Shown here piece after piece: positions 1-64,000 of a DNA stretch of 64,000 nt. Made by a program: the position numbers and the translations under genes. Each line of letters starts with the position of its first letter. Position 1 is the stretch's first letter. Below the pieces are notes generated by a model. It did no database searches. It saw only the letters and a program-made list of their open reading frames with translations, and was not told where the DNA came from. This stretch comes from Sabellastarte sp. h YS-2021. Taxonomy: Eukaryota > Annelida > Polychaeta > Sabellida > Sabellidae. Location of the stretch: the NCBI GenBank assembly GCA_964017235.1, contig OZ024927.1:27237160-27301159 (forward strand). The letters run 5' to 3'.

Positions 1-299
1 ATGTGGCTGGACATGGCCACTAGATCCCAAAATCAAGGCATGTTGGGCCACCCCGGAGCAATCAGAATGATTCTCTTACATGGGGAGTCTTGTAACTTCT
101 CCACCACTTTGACCAATATGGCTGATGGTGAGAAGGTGTATCCTTTTAGATCCTACTATGGCCGACTGAGCACATCCACTGCTGTGGCCAGGGGAACCGG
201 TACCGGTGACACAAAACAGAGGTGACTTGTTGAACCTCATGGCAAATAAGTCTATTTTGGGCCGGTGCCACCTACTGCATAGAGTGGAAGACCTCTGAA

Positions 300-1420
300 A
301 GGAGAAACCACTGTTTGGATGGTCTGGCCTAGCCTGGACAGCCTGTCTGCTACCACATTAGGCCGGCCTGGAATGTGTCGTGCTTTAGAGTCACTTGTTT
401 CCTGGCACACCAGGTCAAGATTCTCCATACTAGGGCACAAAGTGGGCCCAACCTCATTCCTCCTTCCTTTATGTATGACACTACTGTGGTGTTGTCAGTT
501 GCTACAAGTACTATCTTGTTTGAGCAAAGGTCTTAGAACTCTTAAAGTCAGAAAACTGCTTAGAGTTCTAGATAGTTTATATACAACTTGCTTCCCGGGG
601 GGGACCAGGTTGCTCTTGCAAAGTGCTCATCTAAGTGAGTGCCCCACCCTTCTATTGATGCGTCTGTAAATATTTGCAGAGCATGTTTTATTGGGTGTAA
701 TGGTTGGCCTGTAAGTGGATTGTCTTCCTTCAGCCACCATTGTAAATGGGGGTGCAGGGACCTGGGGACTTGGATCACCTTTTCCAGTGATTCTGGTACC
801 CTCCAGTTGTTTTTGAGATGCCACTGTATGGGTCTCATATGAAGTCTGCCTAGATTAACATGCTTTTCTGTAGATGTTAGTAACCTATCAAGGACATGAA
901 TTCCCGGACCGGGCAAGCCGGTAGGGATAGCAGTTTTAACAGTCTCTTGAAGGCTCTGTCACCAGTCCAGAGTCGGTCGGAACCGATCAGACCCGAAGAC
1001 AAACTGGTAGCCTACAAAATCGAAGTCTTGTTTGGGCTCCAGCTCTGATTTCTCTAAGTTCATCAGCCAACCCAGTTGCTGACACATTATTTACTAATTC
1101 CTGTGTATGTTGGAGACAAGCCTGGTGGGATCTGGCTCTAACCAACCAGTCGTCTAGGTACTGGTGGCTTCTTAAATCCTTGTGTATGACCATCAATTTT
1201 ACCTGCTTTGGTATCACGGTGAACTCCAAAGGTGCTGTGGAAAAACCGAATGGTAGGGCCTTGAACTGGTATGCCCGACCTTGGATGTGAAATCTCAGGT
1301 ATTTCCTGGCTTGTTCTTGTATAGGTATATGGACATAGGTATCCCTCCTTCAACAGTTGTACTACCTAGGGTCCAGCCCCCAAGGCTTCCTACGTTCCCA
1401 AAAGGGCTTAGTCTGGATCG
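300..1420 (-). pseudogene. DIRS-c reverse transcriptase/RNase H remnant
   Basis: Motif order on the minus strand is YLCPYTYTRTSQEIPEI-like motif A, a shifted frame carrying EFTVIPKQVKLM, the catalytic YLDDW, the connection LGRLHMRPIQWHLKNNWR, RNase H TDAS and ARHIPGRPNVVADRLSR. At least three frame changes separate these, so it is not expressed as one protein. The YLDD catalytic pair is intact. Confidence 0.75.
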
Positions 1421-1984
1421 TATAGGCAGATTGTGTGCCACATTTGGGACATTTGGTATTCTGACAAACATTTTCTGTCCCTCCGGACACTGGTCCGGTC
1501 TGGTAGTAATGATCCAGGTTAACAGTCTCCCTGCTCTTATTGCGGTCCGGTGGGGCTGACACAACTTTTCACCTTAATAGACTTGTCGCCCCGGGCCAGC
1601 AGCCTGCAAGGTGTAGTATTTACAGAGCAATTGTCATTTGTGAGACGTCTGACCCCTGGCCGGACATGATGACAAAATTTATTATCTCTCCAGTCAAGTC
1701 CAGCACCGATGACAGGTTGAGAGGTGTGATAAGGGAAGGTTGTCTGGCAGTAGCTTGGGACACTGTCATATCCCTGTCATATCACCAAGACCACTGACCG
1801 GTCTAAGAATTCTCTGTAACCAAATTACATTAGGCAACTCTGTCCGGTACCAAGACTCCATAACCGGTAACTCGCTGTAAACAGTAAATCTCTGTAACCG
1901 GCACAAAAAACTGGCAGGCTGGGGTCACCAATGAATTTAGACGGCTACTGGGCTACATTTAGTCAGCTTTTTTTTTCTTTTTTT

Positions 1985-2215
1985 TTTTGTGTAACCAGTT
2001 GGGGTGAAGCACTGTACAGTAAGGACTGTGTAGCCAGCACCCTGTTAGTAGACTTGTAACCGGTAGGTTGAAGCAAGTGTACAAGACTGTGTAGCCAGTA
2101 CCAGTCAGTACACTCTGTAACCACTTGTTGAAGCAAGTGTACAAGGCTGTGTAGCCAGTACCAGCCGGTACACTCTGTAACCAGTTGTTGAAGCATTGTT
2201 ACAACTATCTTGTGT
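1985..2215. repeat. 60-bp tandem repeat inside DIRS-c
   Basis: About 3.5 copies. The block gtgtagccag(c/t)acc recurs at about 2029, 2090 and 2150 (spacing 61 and 60 bp), with tgtaaccagttgttgaagca between. Located in the presumed leader/gag side of the element. Confidence 0.8.
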
Positions 2216-2694
2216 GTTGAATTCAGCTTGCTGTAGGTTTCCTCCATTAATTAAAGTATTTCTTAAACGTACGTCTTATTTGTACATTTGACAGTTACTG
2301 GGAAAGCCCTTGTGAACTATTTTTAGAAACACTTGGTGTTCGGTGTGTCACGTGACCAGCTCGATATCCGTGCTTGATTAGTAGATAACACTTCTACACT
2401 GAAAATATCCACATATGAGGTTGAAAATCCGCCATAATGCACACTTTTGCTTAAAATATCAGGGAGATGTTGAAAAACACGTCTGCACAGTACACGCGCC
2501 AAACGAAAAAGATGCTATGACGTCAGGTTGTCTAGACAGGAAGGAAGTACGAGGCGCCATCTGGGGAGTGCACAGTACTACGGACCGGCCAGCTAGTGGC
2601 AACACAGGACGTCTTTTTCTGGCGTTTGGCGGGCCGGTCTGGGCCGACCGGATAAGCAATTGTCCATTGGATAGGATGTATTAACGCAATAAAA

Positions 2695-5600
2695 GTATAG
2701 ATTCTGAGAATCAGAATTAAATGACTGGCAATCTAATCATGCAGCCAGATTGATCCAGGAAGAGATAGCAGAGCTCAAGATATCTCCATCAAGCCTTCCT
2801 TAAAATATATGAGCAAGAGATTCTTCCCCTCCTTGAAGTACTTGTACTGTCTAGATAGTAACTAGGTACTGTAAGAGGGCAGAGTGTCACAACATCAGTC
2901 CAACATCAGCTCAAGAAAGGTTTGTGAGCTGGAATGACCACTGTTTGAGCCAGATGCCAATGCCATTGCAACAGTCTTGCAAGTCAAACTTTTTTAGACT
3001 GACCTCCTTAAAGGTTAATAAGGAGCCTTTTGTGAAAACCAACAGAAGCAAAGGCAAATCCCTTGATGCTACACCTCTGTTAGCAGTGGGCTTCTCTCTG
3101 TAAACACTTGCAATAGGCCTATAAAGATCCAGGCTTTTGCTCAATTCCTGCCCAAAAGATATAAATGATCAGCTATGGCTGCTGCAAAGTCAGCCATAGT
3201 GGTAGGTTTCAGATTTTTGCAAGTAAGTAGATCCAAAAATCTGGTATATTTGAGACAGTAGGCTCTGAGATGAGCACCTTATTCTGTTGGTACCAGAGCT
3301 GAAAATGGCCCATCTTGACTCATACATTTCCAAGATGAGGGTCCTTGAGATGCTCCAAATCTCTCTACCCATTGCTCAGAGAATGATATAAGAGATTCTG
3401 AGTGGTGTTAAGGTGCCAATCATGAAGGTACCAATGCAACAGATTCTGATGGTATTTCTGACTGAATGGCTGTTTCTGAGACTAGTGAAGTAGCTCTAAT
3501 GGAGGTTTGGTTAATTGAGTCACCAGATCCCAAGACCAATACATCATGGGCCACCAAGGGGCCACTACAATCATTTTGCACCTGGTGTTCACTTGTTCAA
3601 TGACTTTTTTGGAATGAGTGATACATGACAAAAGGCCTAGCAGTCCAGACCCTCCAACAAGATGTTTAATGCATCTATGTTCAGAGCATTTGCAACTGGG
3701 ACTGGTCACATAGAATGGAAGTTTGTGATTTATATTGGTGGCAAACATCTCTACCATTGGTATTTGCCAAACTATGCAAATCAAGTGGAACATTTTAAGA
3801 TGAAGAGACCACCCTGTCTGTATTATGTTTTCCTTTCTGGAGAGGCTGACTGTCATGACATTTAGAGAACCCTGAATATATCTGGTTCATACAAGAATAT
3901 CTCAAGAATTGCAGTAGGCCAAGATGCAGCATACCTGCATAAAAAACCTATTGTTGATTTGTGCCAAACTTGCACATTGTCTTGAACCATAAAGGGAGTA
4001 AGAACCATTCTGTACGGATTTCTTTTGTCCCTTCTGTAGAGGTTATTGACTATGACATTCAAGCAACCCAGAAAATGTCTATCTCCTACGAGTATATTTT
4101 AAGGATTGCAATAGGCCAGGATGCGCCAAGCCTTTGTCCCTTCTGAAGAGGATGTTAGCTCTAATACTTAAGCAACCCACAATATGTCTGTCTCTTTTGA
4201 GCATATTTCAAGGATTGCAGTAGGCCAAAATGCGTCAAACTAGGAGGTACATGTGCCCCCCCCCCCCTTTGTTTGTTCAGATAACCGAACACAGTGGTGT
4301 TGTCTGATGCTATCATAATTCTTTTGTGTAGAATTTGTCTTGAAGGCTTTTAAGGGCTGAACACACTGCCTTCAGTTGTAGGACATTGAAATGTAATATA
4401 TACATTTGAACTGTCCAAAAGCCACTGACTGTGATGCTTTTAGATGGGATCATCAACCCTGGTTTAATGCATCTACGAAAATAAGGGAATTGTGCCCCTG
4501 TGTCTAGAAAGGGCATCCTATTTCCCATTTTTTGGCATTTTCCACCACTGAATATGCTTTTTCAGAAGGATTTGAAACAGGAATTCTCACAACTAGTGAC
4601 TGGAGATATTGCCAGTTTTTTCTAGATATCATTGAAAGGCACACATACATAACTGACCCATTGGTGTAGTGTTTTCCAAAGATGCTAGTATCCCTACCTG
4701 GGATATAACGAATCTTGGTTGCTTGTGAAGAGATCTCCATATCTTGAATAGATTTCTCTGGTACTCAATTTATTTGTGTTAGCAAGAGGTTTCCTTGTAC
4801 CAAAACGCAGTGGTAACCTAGGAAATCAATGCTTGTGTGGACTCGAGTTTGGATTTTTGTCAGAAATTTATCACTAAGTCGAGTTGTTGAATAATTTGGA
4901 TGAGTTCTTTGATTTGAACCAAATACTGGTGTCTTTTACGTACTCTTAACAACCAGTGGTCCAGGTAAATGGTGAACTCCTATTCCGTGAGACTGAAGAA
5001 TGAGTTTTGCCTCTTTACTACTCACGTGAAACTGTAGAGGGGCGATCGCTAACCCCAACTTCAGTGCTTTGAACTGATAGGTTTGACCGTGTACATTAAA
5101 CTGAAGTAGATGTTGAGAATATTGTGAATCGATACATAGAAGAACGCATCTTTTGTAACCGAATTTCTAATCATTTCTGCTGTCTCCAGTTTAAATGATG
5201 GGACAAGCAGGTATTTTGGTAAACGAACTTCACTCGTGTCGTAGTTCGAAATCAATTCAGGACACTGAGATCTATCAGAGGTCGTCATTAGCCGAGTTTC
5301 TATACAAGAACTGCCATAGAAACCTGGAGTTCTGCAATTCTTGAGTGGATAAATCGCTTTCTTTTGAACCATTTGCCAGAAGCATTTAAGCGGTATTTAC
5401 TGTAGCCATGTTTTCCTGTCTGACGTCATCGCTTTGCATTGTTGGGTAGTACAGGCATTGGTGAATTCGATTGGGGAGTAATTCGACAACTCCATCTCAA
5501 GATTCGCACAACTCTGGGATGGCAATGAAAATATCCCATCACTGCCAGTAACACTGCAAGAAGAGCCTCCATGGTGACTTGCATTAATGTAGCCACGTTC

Positions 5601-6780
5601 TTCTGTATCCATCTCTCCTGGTAAACTAGGAAGAGTGATTATATGAAGATCTGTAAAATTACTGCTCGTCCTGGGTCTCAATGTTTTCTTTCTACATATC
5701 AGAGGGTAACAGGACAAATAATTACTGGACATAGCCCCTGTCCTGTATATACTGTGCAAAACACACTCGTAAAGGTTGGCAGCAAGGACTTCAACACCAA
5801 ATCTCATCTAGCAGTTTGATCTTCGTTGAGTTTGCAGAAGAATTAACTCAAAAGTCACAGTATTCCTTCCATTGGAGACATGGCCATAGGAAGGTTTTAT
5901 TATCTAGTAGATAGTTATTTCAATTCTTCAACAGGGCTGAAAAGACAAGCAGTGCACATGCTGCCCCAAAGATGTCTGTTGGATCTTCATCCAAATTTAC
6001 AGCAAAGGAAGGTAATCTGTCCCTATTTTCATGTCTGAGAAGCAGGAAGTTCACTGTACCTGCTGTGAAGCAAAATAATAACTGCAAGGATCAGTGGATG
6101 CGTTTCTGTAGTCCTTCTTGTGGAGGGAGACCTGTTACTGTACCAGCGTGGCGCTCCACCCCCAGTAAAGAATGTACGACCTGCGTTGCCAAGACAACTG
6201 CATTGTTTCTTCTTTGTTTTCCAGCACAAGCTAATACTCATGCTGTGACTTCAAATAAGGGACAATAAAAGTTTTCCACTGAAAACTTTACAGCAAAATC
6301 TTCTCTGCATCCCTTTCATCGACAAGGAGGTAGTTCCAGTCGAATAATGGGCGAGTACAGTCAAAGATATACACCGTCTTCCACTGAAGACTTTACAGCA
6401 ACATCTTCTTGCACAACATCTTATTCTGACCCTTTTCAGGACAAGGGAGACAGAAATAGTGGTAGTACCAGTCGAATAATGGATAACTACAACTAGGTGC
6501 ACGCTTGCATGCTTCAAAACTTCATAGATTTTCATCTGTATATGGGCGATAATAAGAAAAAATACGTGTTGCTCCCACATCAACCAAAAATATAATGAAG
6601 GGCTCTTGGCGATCGTCTGTCGACAACGAGTACTGCGCAAGCGCGGACATGCGCATACAAAGGGGTCACGTTTTGTGACAAGAATATTTCTTTAAAAAAT
6701 TCTTGTCGGTCGATGCGTTTGATCCACAAACACAAACAAGCACTTGTGAGGATAAGGTAAGGCTATTTTACGCAATAAAA
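2695..6780 (-). mobile_element. DIRS-b2: degenerate DIRS-like element, left part separated by DIRS-c
   Basis: Collinear with 24177-28424 (DIRS-b1) at high similarity by eye, but starts abruptly at 2695 in sequence that is internal in b1. The right terminal repeat (about 6597-6780) is retained, ending gtaaggctattttacgcaat plus aaaa. Minus-strand coding remnants include VEMFATNINHKLPFYV and CKMIVVAPWWPMMYWSWDLV (RNase H C-terminal region, 3500-3760) and an RT site read as IYLDHW at 4952-4968. Relative to b1 about 300 bp is missing near 2950. Confidence 0.8.
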
Positions 6781-7917
6781 ATATATGTACATGCCGACTA
6801 CAAATACATGTCTCGAATTGAAATTGAAGTTTTTTTCACAGTGAGTAGACTTGAATTTGATTTAGTATTGCATATTCACTTTTAAGATAGACTAATGGTC
6901 CATTTTTTCTCTTCTCTCCTATTTACGTCAATTTGCTCAAATGTAAGGTTAATTTTTTTTATTTGACTCAGCGCATGTACTAAATGTCTTGCCAAAATTT
7001 AGTGTAGGGATCATTTGACTCAAGTAGCTCCAACCCTAGAATGAACGTTGCTAATAGGTATTGCTAAAGCCAAAAAATAGACCCATAAATGTAACGTTTC
7101 ATTACAACCTCAACAAAGCCAATGATTATCAGTTGTCCTCCAAGCTATAGGTCACATGACTACGCTTATTTACTTCATTAGGTTTGTTGGCCATCAAAGG
7201 TGAGGATGTTTGGCCATCAAAACTTAAAATAAGGTGTTGTAAGGATTATGTTTTTGACTAAGAACTTCCTTTATGCTATGTCTTTCTACTACTAAATTAC
7301 AGGATTCAAAATGTCCAAAAAGGTAGAATTTGTATGGCCTTTTTATGCCCATTTGGGATAAAAGTAAAGATATTGAGGTTGATGTAGAGAAAATATAGTA
7401 TTCAAACTTACTCCACTTTACCTGTTAGGATTTTACAACAAACTTGAGTTTGTACTTCTTTTTACACTTTTTATACTTCCTATTTTCACTTTTATCAGTT
7501 TACAGTACCATAATTGTGCAGCCCTTTATCAAACATGTGCAGCACTGCACCTATGTTGTAACATGTACTCTTTCATTCACTTGTCTTTCATTCGTCTTTT
7601 TTACGAATTTTTTTGTACCTGAGCTTGCAGAACTCCTGTTTCGCTGTGATTTCCTATGTGTTTTCACTCTGCACTGATACAAGTTTTTTGCTAAACTATC
7701 GCTCTGTGTCTGTTCTTTGATCTCTTATGATACGAATATGCAACATTTTAGAGTTCTAAATTAGAATACTTCACCCCAGTAAAAAGCCCTAATTTTTTAT
7801 TTACGCTATTTTACTTTAATTACCAGTGTTATTATTACTCGTCTTGTAATTTACCTTTCTTTTTATATAAATATTAATTTACCCTATTTTATATATTAGT
7901 GATTTGAGTGTGCAGTA
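6781..7917. other. Intron sequence without recognisable genes
   Basis: AT-rich host intron between DIRS-b2 and the 82-bp minisatellite. Only short chance frames are present; no bromodomain-protein exon, RNA gene or clear repeat was recognised. Confidence 0.6.
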
Positions 7918-8166
7918 TTTTACCCAAGTGGTACTCTTCTACTGCTCTATAATTTGACCTAGATTTATTGTATTTTTTTTCAGTGGGTGAACACTAGGTT
8001 ACCCAAGTGAGTGGTACTCTTCCACTATTCTATGATTTGGCCTAACTGCATTGTATTTTTTTCACTGGGTGAACACTAGCTTACCCGAGTGAGTGGTACT
8101 CTTCCACTTCTCTATGATCTGGGCTAACTTTATTGTATTTTAGTCACCGAGTGAACAGTAGGTTAC

Positions 8167-8195
<29 letters not shown>
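7918..8195 (-). repeat. 82-bp minisatellite built from the exon-t 5' splice junction
   Basis: The motif ttacc…agtgg.actctt.cc recurs at 7920, 7999, 8081 and, as the real exon/intron boundary, 8163, so the period is about 82 bp (one unit lacks 4 bp). On the minus strand every unit keeps GTAA right after a G (GG|GTAAGC, GG|GTAACC, GG|GTAAAA), as in the genuine donor AG|GTAACC. Units contain both exon-end and early-intron sequence, so the splice site itself was duplicated. Confidence 0.85.
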
Positions 8196-61456
<53,261 letters not shown>

Positions 61457-61965
61457 CTGAAAGAATTGACATTATAATGTAACCATGCATGATGTATGTG
61501 ATGTAACATACAATATTTTTGTAATACATGATATATATTACTGTGATATATTTTGAAGTATAATTTTATATAAATTGTTAATTAAAAGCTATCAGAATAT
61601 AGCAGTGATTTATTTACACTCAAATTAATCTGCAACAGGACTTAATTTACAGCATTTTAAGCTTGAATTACTTGGACCAATAATAATACAGAAAAAATAA
61701 GATTGAAAACATCTCTATACACTAAATAAAACTACCATAAAGTTGAATGACAGGAAAGCATATCACAAGATAAAAGTTACAATTAGGACAGTTATCTCCA
61801 TCTGGTTAAGCAAGAAAATAAAATGTAAGTAAATATTAACTTTTCCATTTAAGTTTGGCACCTACAGTGTTGATTCTAGGAATTTCAAAAAGTGGGGGCT
61901 ATCCCCCACCACTGTGCAAAATGTGGGGGAGGGTCTAAAACATCTGGGGGACAATTTCACAATAA
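61457..61965. other. Intron upstream of exon a
   Basis: AT-rich sequence with no recognised exon. The remaining flanks 62839-63083 and 63618-64000 are also plain and hold no WD-repeat exon. Confidence 0.6.
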
Positions 61966-61973
61966 GTTTAAAC

Positions 61974-62830
61974 TAGTGTTCTCAATATTTCCAGTTATGT
62001 GGGACCGGGTGGGTAGTAATTTTAACGGGCGGGTACCCGGGTACTCGTTCCGATGGGCGATGATAGGTATTAGAACAAAAATCTCCACATTTACAAACTT
62101 AAAACTCACATAAAGCACGGGATCCAACCATTTGCTTTATTCCTTATCTGCCAAGCTTTTTATTTAATAAATGACAAAATAATCGTGTATATTAGAATAA
62201 TATTGTTTTTTGCTTCACTCGCTGGTGCATTCAACACCAGGAGACGGAAGAAATGTTTATAAAAAGACTTTTGTAGATTCAAAATACGGTTGTTTATGCC
62301 ATAAAATGGAGTCACATGACCAAAAAGTCAAACATTAAACAAAGCTCGAATGTAGTTTTGGAATTGCAACTTTTATTTTTTTCTAAGATCAATAAGTTAA
62401 TTTTACTGATTAAAAGTTATAAAATACTGTGTCAAAACACTGTACTTTTATATATTGAAGTACGACATGCCACTATATGGACAATATACAGCAATTTATG
62501 TTGTCGGAATTAGATTACTGTTTTAACATGCCGACGAATTTCAAAGCGTTCATGCATTTAGCAATGTATAAACAACCAAAATAAAAGATAAATATGACAC
62601 TATACATGGTGTAAAATGGTGAGAAAACAATATTACTGTACAAATTAACTGAACAGTTTCCTTTTGAAGAAACTTTATGAAGATGGGACATATCGGGACT
62701 CGGTCGGCCACCATGGGCGATATTGGAAGCACTTAAGCTTAGATGAGGGTACTCGGGTATGTGATTTCGGATTCGGGTAGATATTCAAAGTTCGGGTACC
62801 CGGATATCCGGATACCCGTTGAGATCACTA
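61974..62830. mobile_element. hAT-type MITE with perfect 8-bp target duplication
   Basis: Starts tagtgttctcaa and ends ttgagatcacta (inverted, one mismatch), flanked by GTTTAAAC at 61966-61973 and 62831-62838. Subterminal blocks cgggcgggtacccgggtact and cgggtacccggatatccgg are GC-rich and partly inverted. 857 bp, with no transposase frame. Confidence 0.88.
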
Positions 62831-63083
62831 GTTTAAACTGATGAAAACACTTTTCTATTTATTTAGATAATTTTGACAGCAAACTTCTGTTACTAATCAA
62901 GGCCACTTGGCTAACTATGAACAGCCATGTACAAAAGTAAATGCCACTTCATAGCCATAAAAATAAAATCCAAGCCTAGTACATGTAATAAATAAGAACT
63001 TCAACTGTCCTTGCCTACGTCCATGACTTCAATCAGTGTCTGTGTCCTTGTCAGTGACTAGTGACAACACCTATACTTATTTG

Positions 63084-63617
63084 TAGGGCTGCAAGCGAGC
63101 CCGAAAATGCGCCTCGATTACTCGTTTTAGAAAAACCGACTCGGACTTGGTTATTCGCTTGATTATCGCCCACGAAATAAACTGCATCATATTGTGATAT
63201 ACCACGCCTTATAAAATGGCTAAAAGGCACACAATAGGAAAGAATTTTGATAATTTATTGAATTTTGGGGAAAAGACGCAATTATAATGCAAAATATAAG
63301 AAAACTTTATCCATTTTTATACTGCGAGATTTGAGGCGTCTTCGAAATACGTTATATAAGTTTGCCATCTATTAAAAACATTGTTGCACATACAATTAAG
63401 TTTGCAAATGCTTAAAATATAAAAAACTGAAACGGAAACGCCTTATATTAGTAAAATATATAAATATATTCACATAATTATTTAAAGAAAAAAAAATTTT
63501 GCAGTAGATTTTACGTCTATTTTTAGTTGTTTTCGAATAGCCGGTTCACTTTTCTTGACTCGAGTATTGAACTGAATCGTTTCGTTTCCGAGTAACCGAA
63601 GAATTGTTGCGGCCTTA
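63084..63617. mobile_element. Probable hAT-type MITE
   Basis: Begins tagggctgcaagcgagcc and ends gaattgttgcggcctta, a diverged inverted pair (TAGGGCTGCAA versus TAAGGCCGCAA), with inverted subterminal regions (ttactcg… near 63120; gagtaaccg near 63590). No clean 8-bp duplication is visible, so the ends or flanks have decayed. Confidence 0.6.
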
Positions 63618-64000
63618 ATTTGTACCCAGTTTTTGTGTCACTGTTAACTAAGTAACTAAGATTGTTCTGTCAAGGCCTGGCGGGGGAACTTTATGTTGAT
63701 GTAATCCTAAAGCAATGTTGAAGTCCTCCCTCTATCCCATCCGTGAAGTGATAAGGGTATTAACATTCAAGGGCATCGTATGGATAGGTGTAGCTAACTG
63801 TAGTCCGTTGATTATTTTTTATTCTTTTCACAGCCACCACCAACCCCACCCCCACAGGTATGGATGGACACATAAAGTTCCACCTACAGAATTTAAAATG
63901 AAAATACTGATATTGGGTATTTACTGTCGACTGTCAATAGGGTCAGTACACCGACCTGACTGGCCCATTATTGTTACAATCCCGACTGTCAATATAATTT

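Larger units (their letters stand above)
1..2694 (-). mobile_element. DIRS-c: degenerate DIRS-like element, left end outside window
   Basis: On the minus strand broken frames show an RT segment with HQYLDDWLVRA (about 1139-1165), a thumb/RNase H stretch with TDASIEGWGTHLDEH (about 620-680), and ARHIPGRPNVVADRLSR (about 330-380), in DIRS order. Frames are broken by many indels. The right end, ttaacgcaataaaa at 2681-2694, resembles the ends of the other DIRS copies (tttacgcaataaaa). Immediately beyond it sits internal sequence of DIRS-b2. A short CPKCG reading near 1440-1475, next to the RT start, may be a gag Cys-motif remnant joined by deletion (weak). Confidence 0.75.

Noticed and set aside
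5397-5807. A 136-codon frame as a host gene
   Set aside because: It lies in DIRS-b2 and the matching region of DIRS-b1 (27091-27414) has a broken version. It is probably remnant element sequence with no recognisable domain.
7444-7677. 77-codon plus-strand hydrophobic frame
   Set aside because: AT-rich intron sequence giving a Phe/Leu-rich chance frame. No homologue recognised, no start context, and the expected direction of transcription is opposite.
61457-64000. Upstream WD-repeat exons of the PHIP gene
   Set aside because: I looked on the minus strand for the expected blade signatures (GADGTxxFW and similar) with splice sites and found none; the next exon must be outside the window.

Overview
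This is a metazoan (eukaryotic) genomic window. The host sequence is AT-rich and intron-rich. The repeats (DIRS-type retrotransposons, helentron-like elements with internal tandem repeats resembling bivalve 'pearl' elements, hAT MITEs, an L2/CR1-type LINE tail) suggest a marine invertebrate, most likely a lophotrochozoan such as a mollusc. That taxonomic call is inference. There is no prokaryotic or organellar signal.

One host gene is recognisable: a PH-interacting protein / bromodomain and WD-repeat protein (PHIP/BRWD3 family) on the minus strand. I traced 20 internal exons from 61456 down to 8167 with GT..AG boundaries. Reading phase stays consistent across all 19 introns (3,917 nt, about 1,305 codons, no internal stop). 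In order the exons encode the last five WD repeats, the PHIP linker, acidic and basic low-complexity segments, the cryptic-Tudor region, bromodomain 1, bromodomain 2 and a charged tail. The first exons (N-terminus and early WD repeats) and the last ones lie outside the window. Exons make up only about 7% of the 53-kb span.

The rest is intron, and most of it is mobile or tandem DNA. (i) There are five DIRS-like (tyrosine-recombinase) retrotransposon copies, all minus: a degenerate copy at 1-2694, an older copy at 2695-6780 that it appears to have inserted into, near full-length copies at 12426-18575 and 54452-60834 (family a), and 23134-28424 (family b). Three keep inverted terminal repeats plus the internal complementary region that mirrors the circle junction. 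(ii) Four helentron/HINE-like rolling-circle elements (21473-29176, 29901-30919, 33169-48033, 38737-41998) share one architecture: a CTAG-type end with hairpin, asymmetric 12-13 bp inverted repeats, internal tandem repeats, and a GC-rich microsatellite before a terminal hairpin. The largest is about 15 kb because an internal ~155-bp satellite has expanded, with a higher-order period of 1,240 bp. (iii) There are two hAT-type MITEs with perfect 8-bp target duplications, a probable third, and a LINE tail with a 10-bp duplication.

The oddest feature concerns splicing. In at least two introns, probably three, the minisatellite unit is a tandem duplication of the exon-end/5' splice-site junction itself, leaving series of decoy GT donors next to the real one. 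Nesting gives a relative order: intron minisatellite before HINE-1 before DIRS-b1; HINE-4 satellite before HINE-2; DIRS-b2 before DIRS-c. All scorable autonomous-type and helentron-like insertions have the gene's orientation.
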